Source: Syngnathus acus (taxonomy: Eukaryota; Chordata; Actinopteri; Syngnathiformes; Syngnathidae). From it: a stretch of 64,000 nucleotides of DNA. The DNA lies in contig NC_051090.1 of the NCBI RefSeq assembly GCF_901709675.1, positions 7,891,842-7,955,841 on the forward strand, read 5' to 3'. A program made the translations under genes and the position numbers. Below the pieces are notes generated by a model that made no database searches, was not told the DNA's origin, and saw only the letters and a program-made list of their open reading frames with translations. Shown here one piece after another: positions 52,975 to 64,000 of this stretch; within the stretch, counting starts at the first letter, position 1; every line of letters starts with the position of its first letter.

Positions 52975-55900
52975 GGTAGTATAATGACAAAATCTTAGCA
53001 CTCATGACAATATTGAAATAATGTAAGCAAAAAAAACGAGTCATTGAATGTCTACTTGCATTCAGCTTACTGTCTTTGCTTTCCTATATGCTACGTGTCA
53101 GTCAGTCACTGGTTGGTTGTGTAGCTGTAGGATGTCCCACTCATCCCAGACATCCCACTCATGTCGGCTCATTGTTTGCCAGAAAGTCCAAAAGATGTTG
53201 GAAAATATGCCTTACACAGGAAACATTCTGGAAATTGTCAGTCGAGTTTTATAGTGATGTTATGTCAAGCTGGTTACAATATGGCGTCCTTTCCTGTCAC
53301 TGTCCAAACTTTTCCATGTCTTTGGTTGTCAATCAAATATAAGTTTGAGTACACACTGTTGTGTAGTTGGGCTTCATTTTATACTTAAATGTTACATACA
53401 ATACTATGAAAGCAGATTTTTTCCACTTTCTCTTTTTTACTCGGGAAATGTACATTCTGAAGATGTACAAAACAGAGATCGGCTAGTGTCCCGGAACAGA
53501 ATGTTTCCATTAAAGTGTTGTACCCATCTTATTCAATTGCATTTATAACACTTACAAATGTGTGACCTCCTTTCCTTAATATATTGACGGGAATAAAATT
53601 CCATTTATTTTTCCAATTAGGTCAGGCCTAAACTGGGACGGAGGCATTGCTCAGATTAACACTGCCCATCGTACTTCCCGCCATCTGTGGCTCTTGGTCA
53701 AAATCTGTCCAGTTGACCCTTGTGTCTGTATTCCCTGTAAAAACAGGCTGCACCTCCCTCCACCTGACCATGAGCACAAGAGGGGAAATAAGAGGAAAAG
53801 AAAGGAGGCAGGAGGAAGAACACACACACTTAACAAAGGCAGAAATCTGCTCCTAGGGGCAGTCTGCAGTCTGTTAAGCTTTTTAAAATTTGCCCCTACT
53901 TGCAGAAAGGCCCGCTCCATATCGGGTTACAAATAGAGGTCAGGTGTGTGCATTAGTGAGTGAGAGCGTGAAAGCAGTGCTAATCAGCGGTTCAAACTAC
54001 AGTGCACGAGGCGTGCATGCGTGCGCACGAGGCGTGAATGCGTGCTAGTGAGCGTGTGCCAGACCAGCTGTATGGCACCTCGCCTCCGTTGGAGCGAGGC
54101 CCAGCCTCTAACGTGCAAGCACAGGCCTCTTTGGAGACCCACTGGGATGTCACTTGGCTGCTTAGCTGCACCTCATCAAAACCATCATTCGTGTGGAGCG
54201 CACCGGAAAAAAAGTGCAGGACACCGGCACGTTGCCAGAATGCTCACTTGCTAATGAAGTGTGAGATGTCTTGTTCATCAGTGAGAGATGCTTTAGAAAA
54301 TGTACAGGTGCAGACATACATCATCAGTCTTGGAGACTATGTGGAGCAAGTTTGGCATTCTTAAACTTTTTTTCCCTTTTATTTTAATTTTTTTTTAAAT
54401 TGTCTATCCACTACTTAGTATGAGCAGAATTGTACAGTATATAAGTAATGAATGTTCGAGTGACACTACTCGGATGTGGCATAGCTCCACCATGTTTAAT
54501 CAGTGAAGAAGAAATAATTCAAGACCAGTTAAATACGCGAAATGTTTAATATTTATGTTAAGTATTGTTTCCTTGCATGTTGTGAAATTTGGGACTGTGC
54601 ATGTGAAGTATTCCTTGTCTTTTATCAATATAACGCATCAGGTATGTGTTATTTTTAATGTAAATAGACCCCCCCTGAAAAAAACAAAAAACAGATGCAT
54701 GAACTCACAGTCTCTCTCCTCATTTAATGGGGAAGAGGAGGAGTCTAGTAATGCTCTGGTTGTCTAGTAATGCTCTGGTAGTCTGGGCTTGCACACTGGA
54801 ATGCCTTCTCTGCCTTTCCTTTCATCTCCTGCTTGGAGCAGCTACCTTCAGAGTGATTAAGAAAGCCTCAAAGAGAAGTGCTCATCTGTTCTCTGCTCGA
54901 AAGGATGACGCATCATCTTGAGCTGCTGTGTGCACGTGCAGCTTCTTCGAGATGACAAGTAGCAGCAGTTCTGTAGATAGATAGCCCGTTAATTTTTTAT
55001 GGGTGGCTCATCAAGAATACATTTTGCATTCTATTTATTTTGTGAGTGCACCAAATGAAATTTCAGATGTTTTATTTATTAGATTCCAGTTTGTTTGTTC
55101 AAAAGGGGATATTTAAATGTAATTTGTTTGCATTTTTATGTTGTGCTGCACCACTTATAGGTATTTTATGAATTCAAACTAAAAATATGTAATTTGCCAT
55201 GTCCCTGATTCATGTGCTCACTTTCAAAGATTCACATTTTTGAAAATAAAATAGGAGATGCAGAGTTGGAATGTCATAACCCCTCAGCATTATTTTTGCC
55301 TTTCTAATGTCAAGAGAAATGACCTGTTTTGATTTATGATTATTAACAATGCTATGCTTTAAAATGATTTAGCTTCACCCATAAAATGGTAAACTTAATT
55401 TATTCTCCTTACACGTGTATAGGAGGAATTTATGATCAGCTTTACATTTGCCTTATAAAAAAAAAAAAAAAAAAGATGAATTCAAAAAATGTATCACAGG
55501 GCCTCCCCCCCAAACATTTTGTAGTTTTAGCTCTTTTTGCTCTGTGGCTGACCTGGAGCTTTAACCTCTTCAGACATGTCCGTCCTCATCTTCGGCCACT
55601 CTTTTCCCAACAATCTTTTTTCTAGATAAGCCGTGCAGGTAGGAGGGCTGATTCATGGCTCTGTCACTGACATGGTGTTCAGTCTATCATCACTGCTCAT
55701 TTTTGCTCTTGACTTGCTTTTTACACGGTGACAATCCACATTTCGTAACAAATCAAGCCTCATGTGGAGGAATACGGGAGCTTTCTGTTTGTTACATTAA
55801 GAGATTGTCTTACAAAAGATGGAAAGAGCAGAATGTTCAACTGTTCCAGGTCCTCAGCTACACCGTGACCTTGGCACTCAGATGATGTAAAGTTTACGTG

Positions 55901-56279
55901 CGCGCGATGACAAGCGGCGTCTTGAATTTCATCTCGGGTCTCTAGCGACCATACTGTGAGATGCTGCTGCTGCTGTTGTTGTCAGTATTTCGAAGGATAA
56001 AGAAGCCTCAACCTTGGCACCTGACCTACTGTTGAAAACATTCTTTATTATTCCCTCAATTTCACCTCCAGTGAGAAAGAGTGGGCTCCAATGTAGAAAG
56101 ATGATTGTAATTTCTGTCTCATTGGTTTTCATTCTGTAAAGATTTGACAGAATGAGCATTTTTCAATTATTGCTGTTAACTTTCTCATCCTTTAAGTTTC
56201 ATAGAAACACGATTGAATAAATGTCAGCCTATCACATTTGAAATGTTGATTAATACACGGGGCTAAACTGACAAACCCA
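52975..56279. other. Intergenic DNA
   Basis: No gene or confident transposon. Small features are a 19-bp tandem duplication near 54745-54783 ('tctagtaatgctctgg' twice), an A17 tract near 55459, and a CTG/TTG run near 55961-55980. Short open frames such as 53651-53936 occur on both strands and lack splice or family support. Confidence 0.5.
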
Positions 56280-57350
56280 AAATGAAAACCTCGGCCGGGG
56301 TAATTACAGGTCAATTAACAGCTTTCTGGTGCCGCTCTCCCTCTGCTGCGTTCAGGCTTAGCAAGACCCTACAAAATAAGAGTGAACGAGATATCATTTC
56401 ATGTGCGGATCAAGCGGCGAGAAGTTCTTGAAAGAAGGGATTGGGCCTCCCTCCCTCTCTTTTTGTCAATGGACGAGAATCCCTCCACCCGCAGTAGCCC
56501 ACACAACTCCCAGCATTTTAAAAGAAGGGGGCCTCCGGGATAGAAGCCAGAGGATTATGGGAATATTCATGACGACATAAAGGAACCAGCGCTTGAATGA
56601 CTGTGTTTTGGGGCTCATCTCTTAAGTAAACAGGAATCTGAATGGAGTTTTCGATCGCTACTGCTATGCAGGAACAGTGACGTGTCTGCTGTGTTTTGCT
56701 GCCTTACCAACTGACTTTAAAGTCATGTAGTATTTCTGTCGTGAAATTTAAGTTGTCCAGGCTAGACAATTACGCAACAGGCTCCTTGTAGATAATCTCT
56801 TCCGCTGAGAAGAAGCATCTTGGGCTTTTCCAGTTTTTCCAAGCCATTACCTTATCTGGTCAATTTGTAATAAACAATTTTTTTCCCCCCGGGTTAAGCA
56901 GCTCAATGAGTCTGTGTGACATCGTCAGCCACATCAGAACAAGTTAAGCTTTGAAGCCCGAGCTGGGGGCTTTCCTGTGTTTTGATGGTCCCACAGTCGG
57001 CGGCCTACTTCCCTTACACCTCCTAAAGTCCTTTTCATCCATGTGGACAGATGTTGGTAATCCTGCTCTGATTGGCCCGGATTGAGTTATGTCGTCTCGC
57101 CGCCCCACTCGGATCGCTCTCGGTCGCACTTGAGCCGAGCCTGTGGAGGCCCGTGTGCCGCCGTGCCGGAGCTCAGGTCATGTTTCATTCTAGCCCACAC
57201 CTGCTCTTTTGACATATAAGCGTCCCCCCACACAGTCTTCCTTAATGCCTCCATTAGGTGTCGTAATCTCCCTCTAATGCTCTGCCACCTTGTTGGAATG
57301 TGTTAACAGAAAATTAAAGGTTGGGATTTTGAGATTTCTTCCAGCTGACT
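56280..57350. promoter_or_regulatory. Candidate distal regulatory DNA (non-repetitive, motif-rich)
   Basis: Balanced-composition, repeat-free, ORF-poor DNA with homeodomain-type sites (GTAATTACAG at about 56300, CAATTAACAG) and a GGATTATGGGAATATTCATG segment near 56552. It stands out from the AT-rich surroundings. In vertebrates the interval beyond OPA1 leads to the developmental gene HES1 and is enhancer-rich, so regulatory function is a reasonable guess, but nothing in the sequence alone proves it. Confidence 0.25.
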
Positions 57351-57464
57351 ATCGTGAGAGGAAGAAAGAGAGTGTTTACATGTTTGTAAGGCTGCTGATG
57401 ACAAGCTGTTTTGGATCTTCCTCTAAATGACAGATTTGTAAATGGTGGGAATGCATTTGTGTTG

Positions 57465-57545
57465 AGTTGAAGCATCCACAACACAGCCAAAACAATAATG
57501 GAGGAACACAGCTGTCGTGTATGTAGCTTTTGTGTTTATGATTCT
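57465..57545 (+). repeat. Second sequence matching opa1 last intron
   Basis: 'cacagccaaaacaataatgg' and 'aggaacacagctgtcgtgta' match 47385-47461 in the last opa1 intron ('cacagccaaaactataatgg' and 'aggaacacaactatagtgta'), in the same orientation. It is either a displaced part of the duplication at 49565-51480 or a dispersed repeat present in both places. Confidence 0.6.
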
Positions 57546-57749
57546 TTAGCAAAGTCTACATTGACATTAAACAGAGATCCTTTTGACGGTGTTCATTCGT
57601 TCATCTGTAAAACATAAGTTAAAAATGAATGAATCTTTATTTTGAACATGATTTAAAGAATAAAAAAAATAAAAAACAAACAACAAACAATATATATCAC
57701 TGTTCAAAAAAAAGCTTAAAAAAAGTATTTTGCAATTTTGTTTACCCAC

Positions 57750-57915
57750 AGATAGATAGACAGATAGACAGACAGACAGATAGACAGATAACTTTATTGA
57801 TCCCGGGGTGGGGAATTCAGTTGCCAGCAGTTAAATACATAAATAAACAGATAGACAATATAAACATCGGACACAACAAAAACGATAAAAGACAGGAAGA
57901 GAATAGATTTGATTA
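57750..57915 (-). mobile_element. GATA/GACA microsatellite plus retroelement tail
   Basis: A (GATA/GACA)n run at 57751-57789 leads directly into 'actttattgatcccggggtg' and 'gaattcagttgcc', the complement of a typical fish non-LTR 3' end. The microsatellite is probably the expanded tail repeat of the element. Confidence 0.55.
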
Positions 57916-59181
57916 AATGAGTGTCTTCCCCCAGTCAAACGTATTTATTTGCATGCGATTCAATTTTCAGGTCTTGTTATTTAGCACTCCACATCTGTGC
58001 TTCTGTTTCAGGGTGCTCGCATGTCTCCTAACAAGCGTGTGCTTTTCATCTGTTAGGAAAGAGATACTTGAGCAGCCGCGCTGCATCAAAGGTGCTACGC
58101 GCAAGCCATGGTGAGATTTGGTTTCACTGCAGAGCACGTGCATACTTGTCACCTTTGTCTTGACCTGAAATGGACACTTAGGACACTGTCGCCCTGAGCT
58201 TCAAACCACAATGATTTATCTTACTGCAGTGGACTGTTCCAGCTTTTGTTGTCATCGGGCCTTCTTGCAGGAAAACAATCGATGGAGGTTCGCGTGTAGC
58301 CGAATGACCAGTATGGAGCAGCCAGTGCCAGTTTACTCATCAAGCCCACTTGTTTGAGTTTGTGCTCGAGGCAGATCAAGGCAGATTAGCCGAGGGTGAC
58401 ATAGAGCCAGTCAGGCCCAAGTCTTCAGGCTGCCTTGCCAGCCTCAGTTGGACTTTGTTTAATCAGCGATTAAATGCGCTTTACATGGCTCGCTCATCTC
58501 GTGCGACAGTACATGAGAGTGAAGGGCTCGCTCGTCCTATGTGTTGTCTGGACAATAGAAGTGTGATCATGAGGGGAAGTGACTGTTCTTCCCGTAATCT
58601 CCTTCTTTTCTCTTTCATGTGAAATGTTGTTGTTCTGCTATCTCCTTTTGACCATTAGCCCGCCGGTTACATATCACCACACGCTTTGATGTGGCTGTCC
58701 CTCAATGGGAAAGACTGCACATGGACATCTTCATCATCATATGATGTGAATGGAGGGCTGCCTTAAGGTTTGACTGTCTCTGTCAGCATAGACCATCTGC
58801 TGTTTTGGTGTGAATGTGACCGAATCTCTACCTGGAGGGGAAAAACACACTGACAGTTTTGGACTACTGTTTGCAGACTTTCTCCACCCACAAGCATCCT
58901 ACAAACAAAATTGATTTAGTTCTTACTGGACAGGTTAGGCCAACTCAGGATTTCCCACAAGCAATTGATTGTTTTGCTGAGGATGTGAATAAAGGGTCAG
59001 CTCCACTTATTTGTTTTTTGCAATGAGTCACTATGACGTCAGTGGCTGAACTTTTAATGATGGTGAGATAATGCCAAAGTGATTCATGTTGCAGATATGC
59101 CTCGTGTTGCATTTTTTTAATCCTCTTTAATTGTCGCACAAGGGTAAGAATGTGGAGTCTTTTACTTGCAGTGTAAAGAAG

Positions 59182-59417
59182 TACCGTATTTTCCGCACTA
59201 TAAGGCGCACCTAAAAACCTCCAATTTTCTCAAAACCCGTCAGTGCGCCTTATAATCAGGTGGGCCTTATATACTGAGCCACTACAGCAGGCGTGTCCAA
59301 AGTCCGTCCCGCGGGCCAAATGTAAATATCTTATATATGGACAAAGTTTTAAAATGGGCCATTCATTGAAGGTGCGCCTTATAATCCAGTGCGCCTTATA
59401 GTGCGGAAAATACGGTA
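59182..59417. mobile_element. 236-bp MITE with perfect 29-bp inverted ends
   Basis: 59182-59210 (TACCGTATTTTCCGCACTAT...) is the exact complement of 59389-59417. Subterminal 'gcgccttata' copies repeat inside. The centre (about 59289-59320, 'ggcgtgtccaaagtccgtcc') resembles the end of a different, hAT-like element, suggesting a nested insertion. Flanks give a symmetrical GTAC on both sides. Same general type as 39011-39168 but with a different end sequence. Confidence 0.85.
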
Positions 59418-61003
59418 CCTTGGCTTACGAGTTACGAATTTGTTTCATGACCAAGCATGTCTTGAATGATGAGCAGGTCAGACACCTGAGTTTTTTTTTC
59501 ACTAAAGGGGGCGGGGCAACACTGTTGTGACCTGAGGCTTCAGACAGCTCTCATCAACATGCTTTTTCTCCCAGTGTGGCAATTTAGCTGCTGCGTGTTG
59601 TTGTTCAGAAGGAAAAGTGCCTAATGACTATGTAGCAGCTGTGAAAAGAAAGCAGGGTGTGGGGTGGCGTGGGGTTGAAAGTCAACCTCCGTCAGCATGC
59701 CTTTGTGCTATCACATGGCCACGTTCTGGCGGCGGGGAGGCATACCGGGACACACTAGACGCCATTAGCATCTGCAAAGGCCGTCACGTTGACTAATAGC
59801 CAGCGCTACAACGGCATACTAGTTGAGTTTGTGTTTCTCCCTCAATCCCCTTTATGCTATACACACAAAAGCTGCCTGGCCAGACCTGTCAAATGTGCCA
59901 GAGCGGCGGATGCGCACAAAGCATCATTTCTAGTCTTTCTTCCCAATAAAAAGAGCCCGTCTTGTTCATTTTTTTCCCCAAATCCCTCACATTACCACAT
60001 GGACACATTTTGTCTTGTGGCAGTAGGCGTGGCAGTGGTCAGTGTTTGATGAAAAGTGAGGGTAGGTCTTGGGAAGGAAGGCAATAAATAGTGAGGATTT
60101 GATTTTGGACGTTAGCAGCAATGTTTGCCCTTTTGTTGGCCAAACGGGCTTTGTTCTCCTCCTCTCTTATGGAGATCTTAATTGAGCTCGCGGGATGGAC
60201 GAGAAGTTTTGGCAAGCGCATCAACCCTCGTCAGTGTGGTTAACTAATGATAAGCCTAATGGCATCGGTCCACTTGTTTTTTTATGTCTTTTATTTTACC
60301 TCTAAATGGGTTGAGGCTGACAATGGTCATTTTTAAACCTGTTCAATATTAACATTGGCAAATCCTTTGGACAGAGGTCAAACCACAGATTCTGTGGCTT
60401 TAATGTGAAACAGACCGATAACTGAATATAAAACAACCCAAAGCTTGGTTAAGTTTTAAAAAATTGGCACGTGTGGAAATTGTGGGCCCTTCCTCCATTT
60501 AACTTGCCCATCCCTGTTTTAGGTACTAGGATTTTAGATTTTGGTCATCTCATTGCTCATGTAGATGCTTTTCAAGTAGCAATGTTGTGTTTAGTTTTCA
60601 GTGAGATTAGAATAACATCGGCAAGCACTTATTGTCCACACTGTACAGGAAGTCAAGTGAGTCATTGCTATATCGAGCCCACTACATTTGGCCAAAGCAA
60701 GTCACTTGTCAGCACTTCAGTCAGCGCCGTTCCATCCACAAAAATGATGTTAACGTAAACAGTCACCTGCCGCGTGAATCTTATCTCAGACTCGAGTCTA
60801 GATCTCACTTCTCGTCTACAGCCGACAAAACGCCTACTGTCCCCGAGGCCTCATTCTTTTGCAGCGCCGTGTCACAATTGCCCTTTGTGTTCATTATGTC
60901 CTTGCCTTCTTCCCATTGCGCTGTGGGGTCCATTCCGTTGAATTGGGCCCGTGGGGATTTTAGCCAAGTCATAGAGGTTACTGACCTTTGTTTGTCACGC
61001 CCC

Positions 61004-61004
<1 letters not shown>
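59418..61004. other. Intergenic DNA
   Basis: No gene recognised. The part around 60100-60230 is repeat-free and of balanced composition and may be conserved non-coding DNA, but there is no direct sign of function. Confidence 0.45.
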
Positions 61005-61005
<1 letters not shown>

Positions 61006-61064
<59 letters not shown>

Positions 61065-61080
61065 AACACACACACACACG
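61006..61080. repeat. (CA)n microsatellite
   Basis: Nearly uninterrupted CA dinucleotides with two CAAA interruptions. Confidence 0.98.
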
Positions 61081-61090
61081 AGAACACTCT

Positions 61091-61150
61091 TGTGTGTGCG
61101 TGTGTGCGTGTGTGCGTGCGTGCGTGCGTGCGTGCGTGCGTGTGTGTGTG
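61091..61150. repeat. (TG)n/(TGCG)n microsatellite
   Basis: TG dinucleotides alternate with TGCG units, immediately 3' of the (CA)n tract and complementary to it, so the two can pair. Confidence 0.95.
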
Positions 61151-61231
61151 AACGCAATAAATTATGACCAGATTTAAAGTTTCAAGTTGATGGAGGTGTG
61201 AATTCTTAGGTGGTCCAGTATGCGTTAATAT

Positions 61232-61398
<167 letters not shown>

Positions 61399-63895
61399 CG
61401 TAATTGGACGATGACTGCGTGATCTCATTCATTCAAGAATTTGCAAGATGACCTCAGCGTCTCCCCGCACGAGTCGTCACAAATGAATCAGTCCTTTGTG
61501 AAATGGTGAAACATCCCCCTGATGTGCTGTCTGCATTTTTCTCCTCATCTGAGTTTGTTGTAATCTCCTAATTTGGGCACACATAGACAGAAAAAAAATA
61601 CTTGTTAGGTAGACTGGGATTCCAATGATATGAATGCATTTTTATTTCATACAGATTATAACAAGAAGATATTTAATAATAGACCGTTAAAAAATAAATT
61701 ACAACAAAAAGTCATTAAAACATGGTAATAAAGTACAATTAACATTTGATTAAAAAATACACGTGTAAATTTTAATACAATTGTTATGAATTCATAAAAA
61801 ATCATGATTAAAGTGGGGGGGGAAAGTTAAATAATCATTTTGAATAAATTTGAATGACAAATCAAAATATTAGTCACTGAAAAGGTTTTGGAAAAAGTCA
61901 TTAAATGTAAAAGAAGTTACTAGATGCCTGCAGATAAAATATAAATGTACATATAACTCTTAAGTAATAAATTTAAATGAACGAAAATCCATTTTATTGT
62001 ATTTTAGGGTTAAATTTAAGTGGATTTAAATTTGTTTTGTGCGCATGTAACACATTTTGTTTTCATAGATTTTTTTTTAAGAAGACCAGTTTTCAATTTG
62101 TTGTGCCATTTTGGTAAAGCCAATGGGACTGCAGCTTGTCCGTTGATTATAAAGATAATCTGTTAAAAAGTACCCATCTAAAGATGTGTCAAAATATCCT
62201 AAATGGAGCCTGTGTCGCCCAGCGGTCAGTTAAACAGTGATTGAGTGATGTAATGCAGGAAGAGAGGCAGGCACAAGCGTTGAAAAGGGACTTGTGTCTG
62301 TAAAAATGGGGTGGGTGGGAACTCTCTTTATGCAAAGTTGCCATGGAAAAAGTGATGGCGGCACAAAGTGTTTCTTAATCGAGTGTAAGGGGGGTGCGCT
62401 TTCGGCCCGAGAAACTTGTGTGGGTTTGCATGGATTATTAAAGGGGATTATGTGGCCATTCATGGTAACCCGTGAGGGCGGCAGGTGAGGTGTGGCCTGA
62501 GCTGCCTGAGCCGCCTGAGCCTTTAGGTAAACACTGATCCCGGTTGCCAGATAGATCCAGGCTGCGTTGCCAGGTTGACATTGTATCCTTAGATCGGTCA
62601 CTTGTCATCGGAGGGGGGCTGCCGAGGACCACCTTTTATCGCCTAAGTGTCCAAGCAAAAACGGTCTGGTGAGGTTACTTGACTGGCCGTCAATAGTGTC
62701 TTAGCGGGCGTTAAAACCAAAAGTAAACACGCGCCACCATGTTGGCAGCATCGCACGACTAACACGATTGGCTGAGTCAGCGAGACTTTATTTTGGTCTC
62801 TTTTCAGGAAATCTCATTTCCAGCAAGCTTATGTCTTTTAATTCGATTTCAATTCCCAAACAGGCCTGTTCTACACGGCTTCTGCCAACTAAATGGCTAA
62901 ACAGGCTTATTTGCCAGGTTTCCCACCATTGTTCAAGTTCAACATGCTGTGTGTCCCTTTACATTAAGATGAGGGAATTGCCACGTTACATGGAAAGTGG
63001 CGCCAAGAATTCTGCCATGCATATTCCTCAGTGTTTTTTCACATGACCTTGATACAAATGACGGTTCCAAATAGGATTATGAGGACCATTTAGGCAAATG
63101 AGCTCATTTGTGGCTATTTAACATATCATCACTGCTCCTTGAAGACTATCTATATGTCCATTTTCTTTTAGCAAACCAACAAAAATGACTTTTCTTAAGA
63201 CATCCAAAATTAAGTTTTTTGTTAGATAAGCCAGTGGCTGTACATCCATGGTGTGAAATTACACAACCATTTAAATCTTTTGGGAGCTGCCTGTTTCCGA
63301 AAATGTGTCTGTGAGGGAGCAATTCTGATTTTGGCCACAATTTTCATTTCAAAACCAATGGCAAAGCAGAGCTGCAGTGTTGTTGGATGCACAGATTAAA
63401 AGAGGCTCACACCTTTTGGGCCTGGGTTGTCATTCTGCAGTCAAAGTGGGCCGGCTCTGGCTTATTTGCGTGAGACAGGACGGCCCCTCATAACAGGGCT
63501 CTAAGAAGAGAATGAAAGTAAAGCCTTGAAACCGTAATTTTTTAAAAGAAATGCAGAATGTGTGTCAATTTAGGTCCACTTGGCATACTTTGCAATACAC
63601 GCATAATATTCTGTCCTATTTTATCAGAAAAATAACACTGATGTAATGTATAAAAACACTAATGTAACATGTCTCTCGCTCTCTTGCTCTGTGCATGCGT
63701 GTGTGTTTATTCACCTGCAGGTCGCTGGTGCAGGAGATGAAAGGTCACCGCTTTGCTCCGCTGACCTTCTTTGACCTCCACACGTCTCCTCTCTGCACTG
63801 GCAAACATTGGAACAGCCAGTCCATCAGAAATGTTTACTGGCCACCTTAGAGAGCAACTTGACAGCTGATCAAACCACAATAGTGTTTGTGTTGT
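61399..63895. other. Intergenic DNA
   Basis: Very AT-rich between 61600 and 62200, then more balanced. No gene recognised. An acceptor-like CACCTGCAG at 63712-63720 is followed by about 43 open codons to a TAG, but no donor or homologous protein was recognised. Confidence 0.45.
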
Positions 63896-63898
63896 GGG

Positions 63899-63940
63899 CA
63901 ATGGTAAGCTTCTTCTTCAATGGTAAGCTTCTTCTTCAAT
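63899..63940. repeat. Short tandem duplication, 19-bp unit
   Basis: 'caatggtaagcttcttctt' occurs twice in a row, followed by a partial third copy (caat). Confidence 0.9.
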
Positions 63941-64000
63941 ATTCTTCAAATTGTTAAATCAAATAATAACTGAATATAAACTGGCGGTGGTCACTGCGCA

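Noticed and set aside
53628-53936. Overlapping open frames on both strands
   Set aside because: Three or more frames are open over the same bases with no splice signals, as expected by chance in GC-richer DNA.
57750-57790. Regular short repeats that might suggest a CRISPR-like array
   Set aside because: They are a GATA/GACA microsatellite with no spacers, in a eukaryotic genome.
63712-63850. Acceptor-like CACCTGCAG followed by an open frame of about 43 codons
   Set aside because: No donor, upstream exon or recognisable protein; the frame ends in TAG and its composition is not distinctive.

Overview
The window is genomic DNA of a bony fish (teleost). The evidence is intron-rich vertebrate genes with GT-AG splice sites, fish-type tRNA-derived SINEs, short inverted-repeat transposons and abundant CA/TG microsatellites. 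The genes form the vertebrate block lsg1 - tmem44 - atp13a3 - opa1, which belongs to the human 3q29 neighbourhood. There is no prokaryotic, viral or CRISPR content.

Layout. 1-437: the last two coding exons of lsg1 (+). 1529-5923: tmem44 (+, ten coding exons). 6708-8786: a complete cytosolic sulfotransferase of SULT6B1-like type (+, seven exons, 297 aa). 9043-12600: a transposon-rich gap with a hAT-like MITE, a solo-LTR-like repeat interrupted by a SINE, a LINE 3' end and another SINE. 12840-31950: atp13a3 (+), with a CpG-rich first exon, 32 coding exons (1255 aa) and a 3.7-kb 3' UTR. 32432-48480: opa1 (+), with 30 coding exons including the known alternative cassettes 4b and 5b (1034 aa with both, 964 without). 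47810-48880: possible coding exons on the minus strand, tail-to-tail with opa1. 49565-51480: a decayed partial duplication of the 3' half of opa1 that keeps one 153-nt exon almost intact. 51500-64000: no recognisable gene, only repeats, microsatellites and possibly regulatory DNA.

Most exon coordinates come from hand translation with the splice phase checked at each junction. The exception that would not close is tmem44 exon 6/7. The genes are independent housekeeping or membrane functions: LSG1 in 60S subunit export, ATP13A3 in polyamine transport, OPA1 in mitochondrial fusion. They share conserved synteny rather than a pathway.

No new multi-gene system is evident. The points most worth a second look are the possible antisense gene behind opa1, the decayed opa1 duplication, the proline-rich extension of opa1 exon 5b, the tmem44 splice anomaly, and the pair of LTR-like repeats of which one is the empty site of a SINE.
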